DNA from: Tanytarsus gracilentus
Lineage: Eukaryota; Arthropoda; Insecta; Diptera; Chironomidae
NCBI GenBank assembly: GCA_038502055.1
Contig: JAXRKN010000041.1
Coordinates: 1,327,001-1,391,000 of the forward strand
Length of the DNA: 64,000 bases
Reading direction: 5' to 3'
The notes under the pieces were generated by a model. That model had not been told where the DNA came from, did not search any database, and worked only from the letters and a program-made list of their open reading frames with translations. Positions 49,551 to 61,322 of this stretch are shown here, piece by piece (position 1 is the stretch's first letter; each line of letters starts with the position of its first letter). Both the position numbers and the translations under genes were made by a program.

Positions 49551-52290
49551 GACTTAAAATTCTCAAATTATAATTTTGTGTTAATTCATAAATTTATTCG
49601 AGAGCTCTTCTTTTCGAGTTCAAGTAATGAATCAATAAAATATTATCCACATAGCTGTGCATAAGCTTGTGGTGAGGTCTCGTGACGTCAATTGTACGTC
49701 GCTCGTCGCTTTAGAACAATCATTTGCTTAATTTCCTGAAATAAAATTAATAAAATTCTCGTCAAAGTCGCACGGCACATTTTTGTGCTGATTCCCAGTC
49801 TCAAATAATTCTCGCAAGTTTGCAAAATATCAACTGCACAAGTTGCTCTATAATTTTTTTTGTTAATTTAGATCAAAGTGTAAACGTAATAAAATTTAAT
49901 TTTCTTTCATAAAGCGTGAGAAAAATAAAGAACAAAAAACTAGAGGATCCATAACTTTTTTGAGATAATTTTTTTTGCATTTATTTCAGCATTTAAAAAT
50001 TTAATTATCACTCTTTTTTTCTAAATATTTTCTCACAGTAACTCTTATAAATTTAAGCAAAACTTTTGATCAAAAACATGCTAAGTAACGGGAAAACACA
50101 AAAATCAAATTTATTATTTTAGCTACATATATGTAGGTAAGTTATAAAGTTGCAAACTGTCGCAATCTCATTTTTCAGTGTCAATGCGCTTTCTTTCCTC
50201 GATAAATATTTCATAAAGTCAGCAAAATTTTCTAATTTAATTTTTTTAATATTTTAATGACGTCCGAAAATTGACCAAAAATAAATAACGAGTAATTTCG
50301 CAAACCAGGTTATTGTTAGAAAACGCGGTTGAAAAAAAGCTTAACATTCTTACTACCGGTTGTACAATTGTTTTGTGGTATTTCATTATACGAAGTGAGT
50401 GAATGAGAAATATCAAGGGATAGAAACTTGTTAATTAAACTTAAAAAGAGCTACCACACCTTGCACCTTTTACTCCAGTTAACTGAATACTTTTTCGATG
50501 TTTATTCATCAAGCCGCATCGACGGTTTGGAAAAAGTTTTTCGAATGACGCAAATCGAGCGAGTGAAATCGCACCTGAGCTATGAAAACATTTGCAAAAA
50601 AATATTTCGAAACTTTTTTAATCGTGAAAAGAATTAAATGCGTTTCAACATTTTTTACACTTGTAAAATTACGATACGCGATGTCTGACGTGATAGTCTT
50701 ATGACATGTTCTGTCATGCGTCTACAAGGTTGATAAAGAAATTTGTACTAGAAAAATCGTTCGAAATGGAATGTGCGGGAAGAACACCATTTTTAGACAC
50801 AAAAAGGTCATTTCTGCTGAAGAAAAAAAAATCATTAATCATTTCCTTGAATAAAAGTTTTTCTTTTTCAAAAAAAAATATCGAGTAATTCAGCCAAAAC
50901 AATAAACAACTAAGGTGTTTGGGCTACAAAATAGAGTAAACATACTTTTTACTTCCCTCATCACTCTCTTCTTGTTCTCTATTTTTCACTCTATCCCAAT
51001 GACGTCAATTGTGTCATGCTTCTTCTTTTCCCCTCATTCACTTTGCACACTTTTCTTTCAGTTGGAGGGAAAAGAAAAGAAATATTTCATTCTTTCATTC
51101 ATTGAGTGAAGTGACGGTAAACGAAAGAAGTGTAAGTGAATGGGAAATATATGGAAGTGTGGAGGCGAAGTACTTAATTAGATCAAAAATCAAGGAGAAT
51201 AAAAGTTTAAAAGATTTCAAAAATCGAAATTATCTTGATACAAGAATCTTTTATTTTTTCCTCATAAAAACTTTCTTTAACGATTCTTCTGAAATACTTT
51301 TCCATTTATTTTAATTTGTTCAAGTGTTTATGTTGTGATAATAAAAATGTTGAATAAAACTTTTTGGACATTCATCATTTTCTCGCTGCTTTTAAATTCC
51401 ACATAAAAGCTCTTGACATTTTTTATGTGCATTTCATCCTTTTTTTTTGAAATAAAAAGTTAACCCTCGAGTATGATGATGATAATTAAATGTCATGTAC
51501 ATCCTCCCTCGAGAGTCGAGGATGATTCAGTTTTTTTAAATTTTAAATATTCAAAAGAGATTTTTATAACTTTGGTATTTCGCTGACATTTTTTCAATAA
51601 TTGCAACCACCCCCATATGCCGTCACCATTATTTGACATCATTTTACACAAATTGTTTTTAATGCTAATGCCAAGTGAAAAAATGCGGAAAAAATTTTGA
51701 TTCTACTTGTTAGTAATTTCCATGACAGCATCTGCTCCAACTTGATGACTCTTTCTCTCTCTCTTTTGAATGTCATAGACAAAGAGCGAACGTTTTTGAA
51801 TTGTTAAGTCTAAGGGAAAATACTTGAAATTGAAGTCGTTGCACTAAAAAAATGATGAGTCAGCTTCTATTTTGTGTGAATGTTTATATTTTTGCGCCTT
51901 CTTCATTTGAAACTGAAGTTTGTTCATTAACACGCAAAGGTCAAGCTAATTTAGAAGGTCTTTTTGTGATCGATGATTGGTGACATTGAATGAAGATTTT
52001 TTTTTTCCATAAGATATTGATTTATTTAAACTTTCTTTTTCGAGGAAATTTAATTCCTATAGTAAAAAGACGCGTAGCTTTCAAGCAACTTTCAGAGAGC
52101 TTTTGAAAAAAAAAAAGTCATATTTATAATGAATTCAAAGAGAAAAAATTTCAGAAAAGGAAATTAAAGAAAATTAGTTATAAATGATTAATAATAAAAG
52201 GAAAATAAATGAGTTTTAGGATAGATGATGAGGGGTCAGTGGTTTCATAAACGGTCCAAGGGGTAAGGGAAAAAGGGCAAGACTCAACAA

Positions 52291-52730
52291 CTATGGCAAG
52301 CGAACGAAGTTTCTCATTTCACTCTTTAATTGACTCAGAATTGGAGGAACAGTTTTTCTACAAGCGTTCAAATGTTTAATAAACTGGTTGTATTCTACAA
52401 CCCCTCGGAAAAAAATGCTCGATTGAGCTTTGACTGAAATGAATCTTGGCGTCCGTAAGAGATAAGACTGTCTTGTTAGACGGTTGGAAGAATCGAAATT
52501 TGTTCCTAATTTTAAATCACAACGCATAAGACCCGTTAAAACTTTATGAATGAAAAGAATGTTTTCGTAGTTAATATGATCTGAGAACTTAAGAAGTTTG
52601 TCATGATATAGCTCAACCGTTGGTGTCAGAGGAGGTAAGAAATTTATGTATTTCACTGCTTTGTTCTGAGCTCTTTGAAGAAGAGATTTTAATTCTCCGC
52701 TTATATTTTGCCAAACCGGTAAGCAATATT
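52291..52730 (-). pseudogene. C-terminal fragment of a non-LTR retrotransposon reverse transcriptase
   Basis: The frame reads through PVWQNISGELKSLL, QRAQNKAVKYINFL and on to FIHKVLTGLMRCDL and LLRTPRF, the usual order at the end of jockey/CR1/RTE-type polymerases after the catalytic core. It runs to a stop at 52291. Upstream of 52725 the frame is broken by a stop codon and no palm-domain motifs remain, so this is a dead 5'-truncated copy. Confidence 0.7.
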
Positions 52731-55700
52731 AAGTTACATTGTGTATGATTAACATGAAACTAAAACTAAAAGGTTTTAACTCTAAAATTTATCGCCATTA
52801 ATGATCATCAGAAACCCTAACAGTTTTCATCGCTATCAAAAATTATAGCGAAAAATAAACAACAAAAAATCATGCACATCTCTAATCAATAATCACTTTT
52901 TCAAATCTTGCTAATGAGTATCCGAAAGAGTGCATAAGTGTGATCTGATTGTACTCGTGGCGGAGAAGTCAAACGTATGAAAAACTTTATGCAATTTGGT
53001 TTGCTACGCGCTGATAGCACATGTGCAGAATATATCGACGAGCATTTTTTTGTGCTGTACATGCTTTATCTCTCGCTGACTCGATAATGATGATGATAGT
53101 TGTGGAGGATGTCTGGGCATGAGATTAATTTCGAAACGAGTTTAAAACGGGTCACATAATCAGAATGGCAAAAAGACACTTGTAAGGCACTTGTAAAAAT
53201 GTTTTCAAGTGTCTTGTTGGAGAATTTTTAAAAAATATATGAAAAAGTCTAAAAATATTAATTTTTGCAAAAAATTATAAAATATGTTTTCCATTGAAAT
53301 GTGCCACAATGATCACCTGTCAATTACCGATTAAAAACGCATTAAAACCCCTTTTTATTTTTTTTATCGAAATCCAATTAAAAAATTAACTTCCATGAAA
53401 CAAAACATTTTTTTTTCGAGGGTTTATTGAGAAAGACAATTTTATTCGGTTAATAAACCGCAACAAAAAGATGAACACTTTAAGCTCCACTTATTTTCAT
53501 GTTCAATTAACCTGAGGCAAACAAATAAAGCGTAACATGCAATTAGCAATTAACTTCATAAACAGAGAAATATGAAGAAAAAAATTGCGAAAATCAAATT
53601 GATTTTTTTTTGGGGTATGAAAAGTTTTCGAGCATATATGCTCTAAGAATTACTTTTGGTCATGCGTTTGGACTCATGACTGCCAAGTGGCGTGCAAACA
53701 ACATCAAAATGTTGGAAAATCGGACACATTAAACTTTGAACAAACAGAATATTTTTAATTTATCAATAATTGTCATGCAAGCATTCGAAATTAGTCGTTA
53801 ATTGAATTTCACATTTTCTCTTGCATGTGATGCTGTCTGACAGAAAATAAAATTCATAATTAATGAAAATTGAATTTTATGCTTTTTTATGCAAACATTT
53901 ACTGAGCAAAAACATAACACCATAAGCATTGATTAAGATCATTAAATTTAACGGTCATTCTCTTGTATAAATGATTTAAAACTTATCTAGGAAGAGAGCT
54001 TTTTGTGAAAATTATATGCTTACGAGATTAATAATTTATATGAGAGGACTAACGAGGATTAAAATTTCAGTTATAATAATCAGTGAAAAACTCTTTTTAA
54101 TCTTTTTATCATTATCGATTATAATAAGTTTTATCATGCATATGCAGAATAATTTTCATACCCGAATAAATTTTCCTCAAATCTCACACATAAAGAATCG
54201 CCACATGAATTAAAGATTTATTGCATCAATTTGAGATTGAATAATCGTACGTCACTTGAATAGATAAGATGAGAGAAAATAATCGTCACAATTAGATCTT
54301 GAGTATCAATCATCGATAGGTCTCTCTTTGGATATTTTGAAGAGAAAATTTTATTTATAAATAAATTCAACGATAAAAATTTCATTAAAGTTCTTCCTTC
54401 TGTGACGTAAATTCATTTCTGATCTTTTTCCCACTCGAATTTCCTACACGAGTCAAAACAACAAAAAAAATCTGGTCGCGACAACGAACGGATTTTCTTT
54501 CCTGATCTTTTTTTACTATCAAAATAAGAAAATATGTGAAAAACTCAAGTTTGCTACGTGAATTTTTCATGGGAAGTAAACATTCAAAAATAAAATTTTA
54601 AATGTGACTTAAAATTTTTCTAACCCTTGCACAATAATTTTCTTTATGTGCGCTTGAACTTCAAAAAAATAAAAATATTTCTCATCTATTTTTGCTTCTC
54701 ATTCTCGAGTGATGGCAAATAATTGAAGAGATAAAAATAAGTTTTATGTTATTAATAGTCGAAAGAGAAATATCGAAAAGTTTTCAGCTTGAAAAAGAAA
54801 GTGAATCATAAAGCAAAGGCGCAAACAAATATTCTCTGCGACATTTCTCTTATGCCGTCAGCAAAAAACAGCAGCTATGAAGCTTTGAACATCCATAAAC
54901 ATCGTGATTTCGATTAAGAGTCTCAGGCATGATCACTCTACATTTTTTATATGTGAATTTTTTGTGTGATAACGACATGAATGAAAGATTTTATAGTTGA
55001 AAGAGCTTTGATGAGTTTGCATGTTGTTTATTGCTCTTTTTACACCAAAATTGCATTATTACATGAATTGCATCAAAATAAAATTAAAGTTAAATAAACC
55101 TCATTTTTTTTCAATTTCAACACAACTTTAAAGCAGAATAAAAAAAATTCTCCGCAATATGTAAAAAGTTCGTCGTACTCTATGGCACGATAGTTGCATA
55201 GTTTTTTTATTGCATCTCATGAGACTCTCGATTTTCCTCATCTCTCCCTCATTGCTTCCGCGGTTGGCATAATTCTCAGCATTGCAATGTGAAATTAATT
55301 TTTCTCACCCGATGCTTAAAAATTACGAAAATTATCCAAAATAATTATTCATACGCACGCAAACGTCTCGTGTTATACAACTAAAAAAATTGTTAATTAT
55401 AGAAATATGATTGAATCTTTTGTGTGAGCTCGCTTATTGATTTTTTTATAGAGCATTTTGTTCTCACTTATAAATTCATTGAAGCAAATATGGAAAATTT
55501 CTAGTTCAATAAAACTTTGCCTTTTTAGGCACTCAACAATGTCGCTTTCATTTGAACATGGATTTATACATTTTGTGCAAAAAAGCGGAATACACATAAG
55601 AGAGACGTTGAGATTCTGGGTATAACTTGACATTAAAGAGTGAATAAAATGATAAATTTAAAATTTTAGACACCAAATAAATTCTATAAATTTAATAAAA

Positions 55701-56179
55701 AATCACCCAAAATTTTCATCAAAACTTTTTAATTCCTTTCCATTTTTTATCTCTCGCTCACGTTGCAATAAAGTTTAAAGTCTCATTTGCCCAAAATTAT
55801 TATCAAGTAAACAAGACTCTATGAATTATTTTAACTTTACTTCTTCTCTCCAGTGCACGTTCTATGGAAAATTATGGAACAAAGAAATCTTTTCGAATTC
55901 GCAACAAAGAAAGCTTTCGACAGCATTAATGATTTAATTAATATTCCAAAGTGTTTTTTTTTCTCGATATGAAATAAAAGAATATTTGATATAGGATGGA
56001 AAAATTAATATTTCTCTTTTTTCCTCCTTTGTGTGTGCTAGAAAAATCACACTCACTTTTTCTCTTTTCAGCCAAAAAACTTTTCATTAAATTTTCTTAA
56101 ATTCACATTCACAAATCATAAATCTCACTAGAAATTGATAATTTCAAGGGTTTTTGGTATGCTTTAAGCGAAAAATTCA

Positions 56180-56700
56180 TGAAATTTCACAAAACTTTCA
56201 TAGAAAATTTTCCAAATTTCTCACTTTTCTCATTTTCTCTCCTTTTTCTCCTTCCCTCTTTTTTCTTTTCTACCGCGCACGATTTTTGTTTGATCCGAAA
56301 TCTTTTTTATGTTGTTTCACTGCCGAAGAGCGGAAACAAACTGAATCGATGTGAACGCTCGAGTGTAAGAAGAGCTAAATTTTATATGCACTTGTGTTGA
56401 CCGATTTGCTCTCAATTCTCTCTTTGCTTTCGTGTCTGTACATCACAGCCGGCACCAACACATTCGAGTTCTACTATCAAATTTTAAATTTTCTCGTCTC
56501 GGCATTTTCGAATGACGTAAGCACTCGTTGCTGTTGTTGTAAAATGAAAAGAAATTTTCCCAATTTTCTCTTCTCTCTTTTTCTCTCTCTCGGCTCCCTC
56601 TTTTTCTCCCTTCTCTCTTATTTCCACACAATCGTCTCAACTCTCTCTTCTCTATGTGACGATCTTGCTCAACAGCTGTTGCGAAGCAACAGATGTTGTG
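56180..56700. repeat. Pyrimidine-rich low-complexity tract
   Basis: Long runs of TTTCTC/CTCTCTTT on the + strand. The open frames here are compositional and show no domain. A TGACGTAA site lies at about 56512. Confidence 0.5.
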
Positions 56701-57106
56701 TAAAAAAACGGTCAAAAAATGTTTAAAAAAAAATTCTTACATGCGCTCCAATACTTCAACACCATCAACTTCACCACTCACCCTCTTCCCTCGATAATCA
56801 TGCGCTCTCACTGTCGTACCCCCAATTCATTTTCATACAGTGACAAGATTAAAGACAACGAGAGAAGAAGTGCAAAATCATTCATGTTACCAAAGATGAA
56901 ATAAATAATAATTTTAGAAAGAGTTTATTCTTTTTGGAAAAAAAAAAAAAGTAAATAAAAACGGGGAAATAAAAATTTTGTTGGGGAAAAATTAAAAAAT
57001 TAAAAAGTTAAATTTTAAAAAAAAAAATTTTGTTACCAAATTAAGTACAATAAATTTGATCAGGAAAAAGGGCTAAATAAAATAAGTAAAAAAAATTAAA
57101 AAACTT

Positions 57107-57566
57107 TCTTTGTACAACTAGATATTTCGCACGGAAAAGTATTAAATAAAATAAAATCAGTAAACATTTTGACATTTTTATACATTTTGTTATAGCTTTC
57201 TTGTAAACTTAAAACTAAATTTTGGTATTTGCTTTATCGCAACATATTAAACATATGTATGCAATACTTGAATGAATTTAATATTGGAATTTAAGATCCA
57301 AAAATTAGAGAAGTGGAGCGGTTTTAAAAAACATCAAACAGACAAAAATTTCCGCTCCACTTCTCTAATTTTTGGATCTTAAATTCCAATATTAAATTCA
57401 TTCAAGTATTGCATACATATGTTTAATATGTTGCGATAAAGCAAATACCAAAATTTAGTTTTAAGTTTACAAGAAAGCTATAACAAAATGTATAAAAATG
57501 TCAAAATGTTTACTGATTTTATTTTATTTAATACTTTTCCGTGCGAAATATCTAGTTGTACAAAGA
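57107..57566. repeat. Perfect 215-bp inverted repeat with a 30-bp loop
   Basis: The left arm 57107-57321 and right arm 57352-57566 have equal length and appear complementary without mismatch or gap by eye. Inner ends read AAGTGGAGCGG and CCGCTCCACTT. Weaker symmetry continues outwards (AAATAAGTAAAAAAAATT near 57079 and its complement near 57585). A transcript from either strand would fold into a hairpin of more than 200 bp. Confidence 0.9.
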
Positions 57567-59305
57567 GAAGGGAGTGTTGTTAAATTTTTTTTACTTATTT
57601 TATTATGTCTCACTTTATATATACGCATACATTTAAAATGTACGTTAGCGTATTTTTTTACGTCAAAAGCTTTTTGAAAACTTACGCACCATGTGGGTGT
57701 TCTCGATTCTTATGAATAGAAAAAAGATAATAAATAAATTTTTCATTATTTAATGATGACGTAAAAAGAGTTAGAAACGGACATTAAGCTTCAACAAGTT
57801 GAGACTGATTTATGCGATGAGCATGAGCTGATTAGATGCAAAGCTTTGAATTGCTAAGGTTTGTAAAAAAATGACGAGCAAACGTAATTAAAAAGAAGAA
57901 AATTTTACATTTTGATTTTTCATTCGCATGCCAACATAAGAAGGGGTTAAACTGCCTTTTATCGATTCCTTTTATTTTATGACAACTGCGAAGAAAAAGG
58001 TAAAATTTCATGTTGGAACACATGTGGAAAGGAAGAAAATTTTAATGAACTTGTAGTGGAGAACTTTAGGCTGTGTAATTTGTGTAATTTAAAAGTACGT
58101 CTAAAAGGTTTGACATTATTATCATCACATTATCTTTGAACTTTAAATACCCAGTGTTATGCTCAAATATAAAGTTTTTCATTGAGCACTCTTCTGAATT
58201 AATTTAAAGCTTTGATTCCTCGATTTTATTTTTATTTAAATTTTCTACCCAATCTTCCGCATTTCATGCATCACGTATATTTCTTATTTATTTTACTATC
58301 CATAGAAATTGATAGAAATTTTCCCTAAAGGGTCATAAAGTAGATAGATAATCGATGATTGAGTTAAAGAAGAAGACATATTGAAATGATGAGCTTGATA
58401 TGGGTATGAACATCAATAAATAAATTAAAGGATGATTGGATACGATATGGCCCACTCGTAGAGAGAAAAATTCCATCAATTAAATATTCGTGTAGGTTTA
58501 TTCTTTTATAAATTAGATTTTTTGTTATTTAAAGGATCTCAAATATTTTGAATTTTTCCCTTATTTAAATTTTTGAAAGCTCTAATATCAATTTTCTTGA
58601 CATGACATCATAACACTTTTAGTTCTCATGAGTTATGCATCTTAATTATTGAGTATCATATATCATCTCAACACATGTTTCTGTGTATCTTTCTCCCCAA
58701 AAATATAAATCAATAAAATATCGACTGACCGCTGGCTGATGTATGATTTGTGTTCTTCCAAGGGCGTGTAATTTTTGAAAATTGAGAATTTAAAAACCAT
58801 CTTTAAAAAAATATACTTAAACAAAAAAATTTATACTGCTCTTAATTTGCATAATAATCTTGCATATCACAACAATAAATCATTAGGAGTAAAAGTTACG
58901 AGCAATAAGTGGAGCGTACTCACATGCAGTTCATTGTGAAGGATAAAAATTAAAAGTCTCGCGAGGATTCTTTTATTTGACACAAATTGCTTCACATGTT
59001 CCTTTTTTTTATTATTCAAGTTCAGTGGCACAATTTTTTTCTCCTTCAAATAAATCCTTTCAGTTCAACATGAATCAGCACGTTATGTTGTTCGCAGATT
59101 GACTTTTTGTATAATTTCAATTGTTTTTTCATTGAATGAAAAAATTCGTGAAGAAAATTGAATGTGTGCTTGAATATTCTCAATTTAATTCATGATGAAA
59201 AATTGAAGAATTCGAAGTTTACTCGATGAAAAAAGTTTTCAACTCGTTTAATATATTACTGATTTTTGGATTTTTATTATAAACAGTTGGAAGAAAAAAG
59301 AAGGA

Positions 59306-59311
59306 TTTATT
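59306..59311 (-). promoter_or_regulatory. Poly(A) signal of the dehydrogenase gene
   Basis: AATAAA on the minus strand, about 80 bp past the stop codon. Confidence 0.5.
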
Positions 59312-59389
59312 TCTTTTTTCTCTTCATACAGTTCGGATAATTCCTTTGACATGTCCTTGTAGAGAAACTTTACATTTTTTAAAGGGATT

Positions 59390-60188
59390 TTAATACTTCT
59401 CTCCAATTGGTCGAATGGTGAGTTCAGTTATGTTAACATGATACGGTGTGCTTAGTAAGAATAAAATGCTGTTCGCAACGTCATCTGGTTGCAAGGAATT
59501 TGGACACTTTTCGAGTGAGGTAGCCAACATTTCTTGGGACATTGTTGAATGACTTAAGATATTTGTCGCAACCAAGCTAAACATTTTTTAAGAGAATTTC
59601 AAAATTAACATATAACGGATATTATTTGAAAACTTACCCTGGACTCAGATTTGAAACTCGAATTTTTTCATCTCCATTCACAATCAGTTCTTGCCTTAAT
59701 GTCTCTGTAAATGCTCTTACTGCGAATTTCGTCGCTGGATAAATCGAAATTTGATTCGGATAAGGAATGACGTGACTTAAAATCGATGCAAAGTTCACGA
59801 TGAAGCCATAATCATTTGATTTCTTCATTAATTGATAAGCAGCTCGAGCAATATGAACAACTCCAGAAAAGTTTATTGCAATGACATCATTAATGTAATT
59901 GGTTGTTTCATCACTATCATTTAAAACATCACCAGCACGACAAATTCCGGCGCAATTAATTAAAATATGAACGTAACTAAATTTTTCTTCGATCCACTTA
60001 AAAGCTTCTTTAATTGCATCTACACTGGAGACATTGCATTTAAAAAAGTGAAATCCTTCTCCATTACTCGGATTTATATCCAAAATAATCACGATTAAAT
60101 CATGCTCGAGTAGTTTTTTGGCCACTGCCGCTCCCATTCCAGAGCTACCTCCAGTAACAACTGCAACTTTTCCCTTCCACTTTTCCAT
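59390..60188 (-). CDS. Short-chain dehydrogenase/reductase, farnesol-dehydrogenase-like (SDR11 type)
   Basis: Two exons, 60188-59638 and 59576-59390, separated by a 61-bp intron, join to 245 aa, the normal classical-SDR length. The Rossmann dinucleotide motif TGGSSGMG (12-19) is at the N-terminus, with the catalytic serine in FASI (S135) and YPATK (Y150, K154). The usual NNAG reads NCAG (78-81). SPGLVATN follows the active site, and the C-terminus ITELTIRPIGEKY is typical of the insect farnesol dehydrogenase / DHRS11 group, which uses NADP(H) on small alcohols and carbonyls, including juvenile hormone intermediates. There is no signal peptide, so it is probably cytosolic. Substrate is inference. 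Confidence 0.88.
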
Positions 60189-61322
60189 GATTGAAAATAA
60201 AGAAATTCACGATGACACTGAGAAATTATCAATAATTATTTTCAATTTATAAGAAATTAATTATCTAATCTTGCGCTTGGAGTTCATTGTCATAACAAAA
60301 GTATCGATTATAAGACAATGAACAATAAAGATTAAATGTTGTTGACCATATTCAATTTTCTCCCTTTTAATTTAATATATTTTGGAACACGGTTAAAATG
60401 TTTTAACTCCATGATATGGTGTGCTTATTAAATGAATAATGCTGTTTGTAATGACAAAAGTTTTTTTGATAATTTCTTAATTTTGCTAAGCTTTTATCTC
60501 GTCTAATGTTTAAAAATTTCTCGAAATTTTTGCAAGGATTTAAATCAAATGGGAGCACATAAAAAAGGGTTCATTTTTATGTTCAGATTTATTTATTTTA
60601 TTGGTGTCAATAGAACCCTTTTAAGTTTCCCTGATGATTTTTCGACCTTTGACCAAGTTAAATATATTTGCCATGATTGCTCTCAAAATAAAATTGAATA
60701 AGTAAGCAAATAGCATTTTGTTAAAAAGTTTAAAAATTTATGCAGCACATGCTTGTGAGTCCTCAACATGCTTATTGTTGTCCACATGAATAAAAATCAA
60801 TAAATTTATAAACTTTTCAGTATGCTAGTCATGAAAGAAGTTAGCACATGTTTTGGTTGTGATTTATGCCAATTTGTTTCACTTTAAGAGGACACTACAT
60901 AAGCAGAATTTGAAAGGAAAAGTTTTTAATCATCCATTCTTTAAAAGACGTGATTGAAAATTTTTTATACCGGTTTAAGTGAACGGACGTATTCGGGTAA
61001 GAACATAATGAATATCCTTTGTGGAAAATTGGAAAAAATTGTGATTGAATGCATTAAACTTGACTTTAATTTTATTAAATTTTTCAGACTGAATTTTTAT
61101 TTTATATATTTTCTTGATATTTCCATCTCTTTCTTTCTCGAATCTCTACAACTTTTATTAAAATTATTATCATCGCTGTTGTCGTTTGAATTGAAGAAGA
61201 CAATTTTCATGCCAACATGATGACGACAATATTTAAGTGACATGAGAAAGAGAGAAACAGAGACACAGAGTGAGTGATATTAGTAATAATGCCTTAAACA
61301 AAAAAATGAGTGTAAGACGAAT
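60189..61322. other. Intergenic between Rpt3 3' end and the dehydrogenase start
   Basis: AT-rich, with no recognised gene. It should contain the dehydrogenase promoter and the Rpt3 3' UTR, both on the minus strand. Confidence 0.6.

Larger units (their letters stand above)
30330..51007. promoter_or_regulatory. Cluster of 13 full palindromic CREs (TGACGTCA) over Sik2
   Basis: TGACGTCA starts at 30330, 30507, 32702, 37033, 37279, 40139, 40406, 40743, 41452, 44768, 47814, 49683 and 51000. Ten are intronic, one lies in coding exon 1, and two lie upstream of the ATG. Only one other copy exists in the window (13882, receptor intron). Half-sites TGACGT are also frequent in the same interval. The motif is the consensus for CREB/ATF bZIP dimers; occupancy is inference. 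Confidence 0.6.
48021..59389. other. Intergenic region upstream of Sik2
   Basis: It should hold the Sik2 promoter and 5' UTR near 48.1-48.9 kb. No coding gene was found. Content: the retroposed fragment at 49.5 kb, a reverse-transcriptase fragment at 52.3-52.7 kb, a pyrimidine-rich tract at 56.2-56.7 kb and a long perfect inverted repeat at 57.1-57.6 kb. Confidence 0.6.

Noticed and set aside
56394..56726. 110-codon hydrophobic frame
   Set aside because: It comes from a pyrimidine-rich tract giving Leu/Phe/Ser by composition. The opposite strand is equally open and gives Arg/Glu/Lys.
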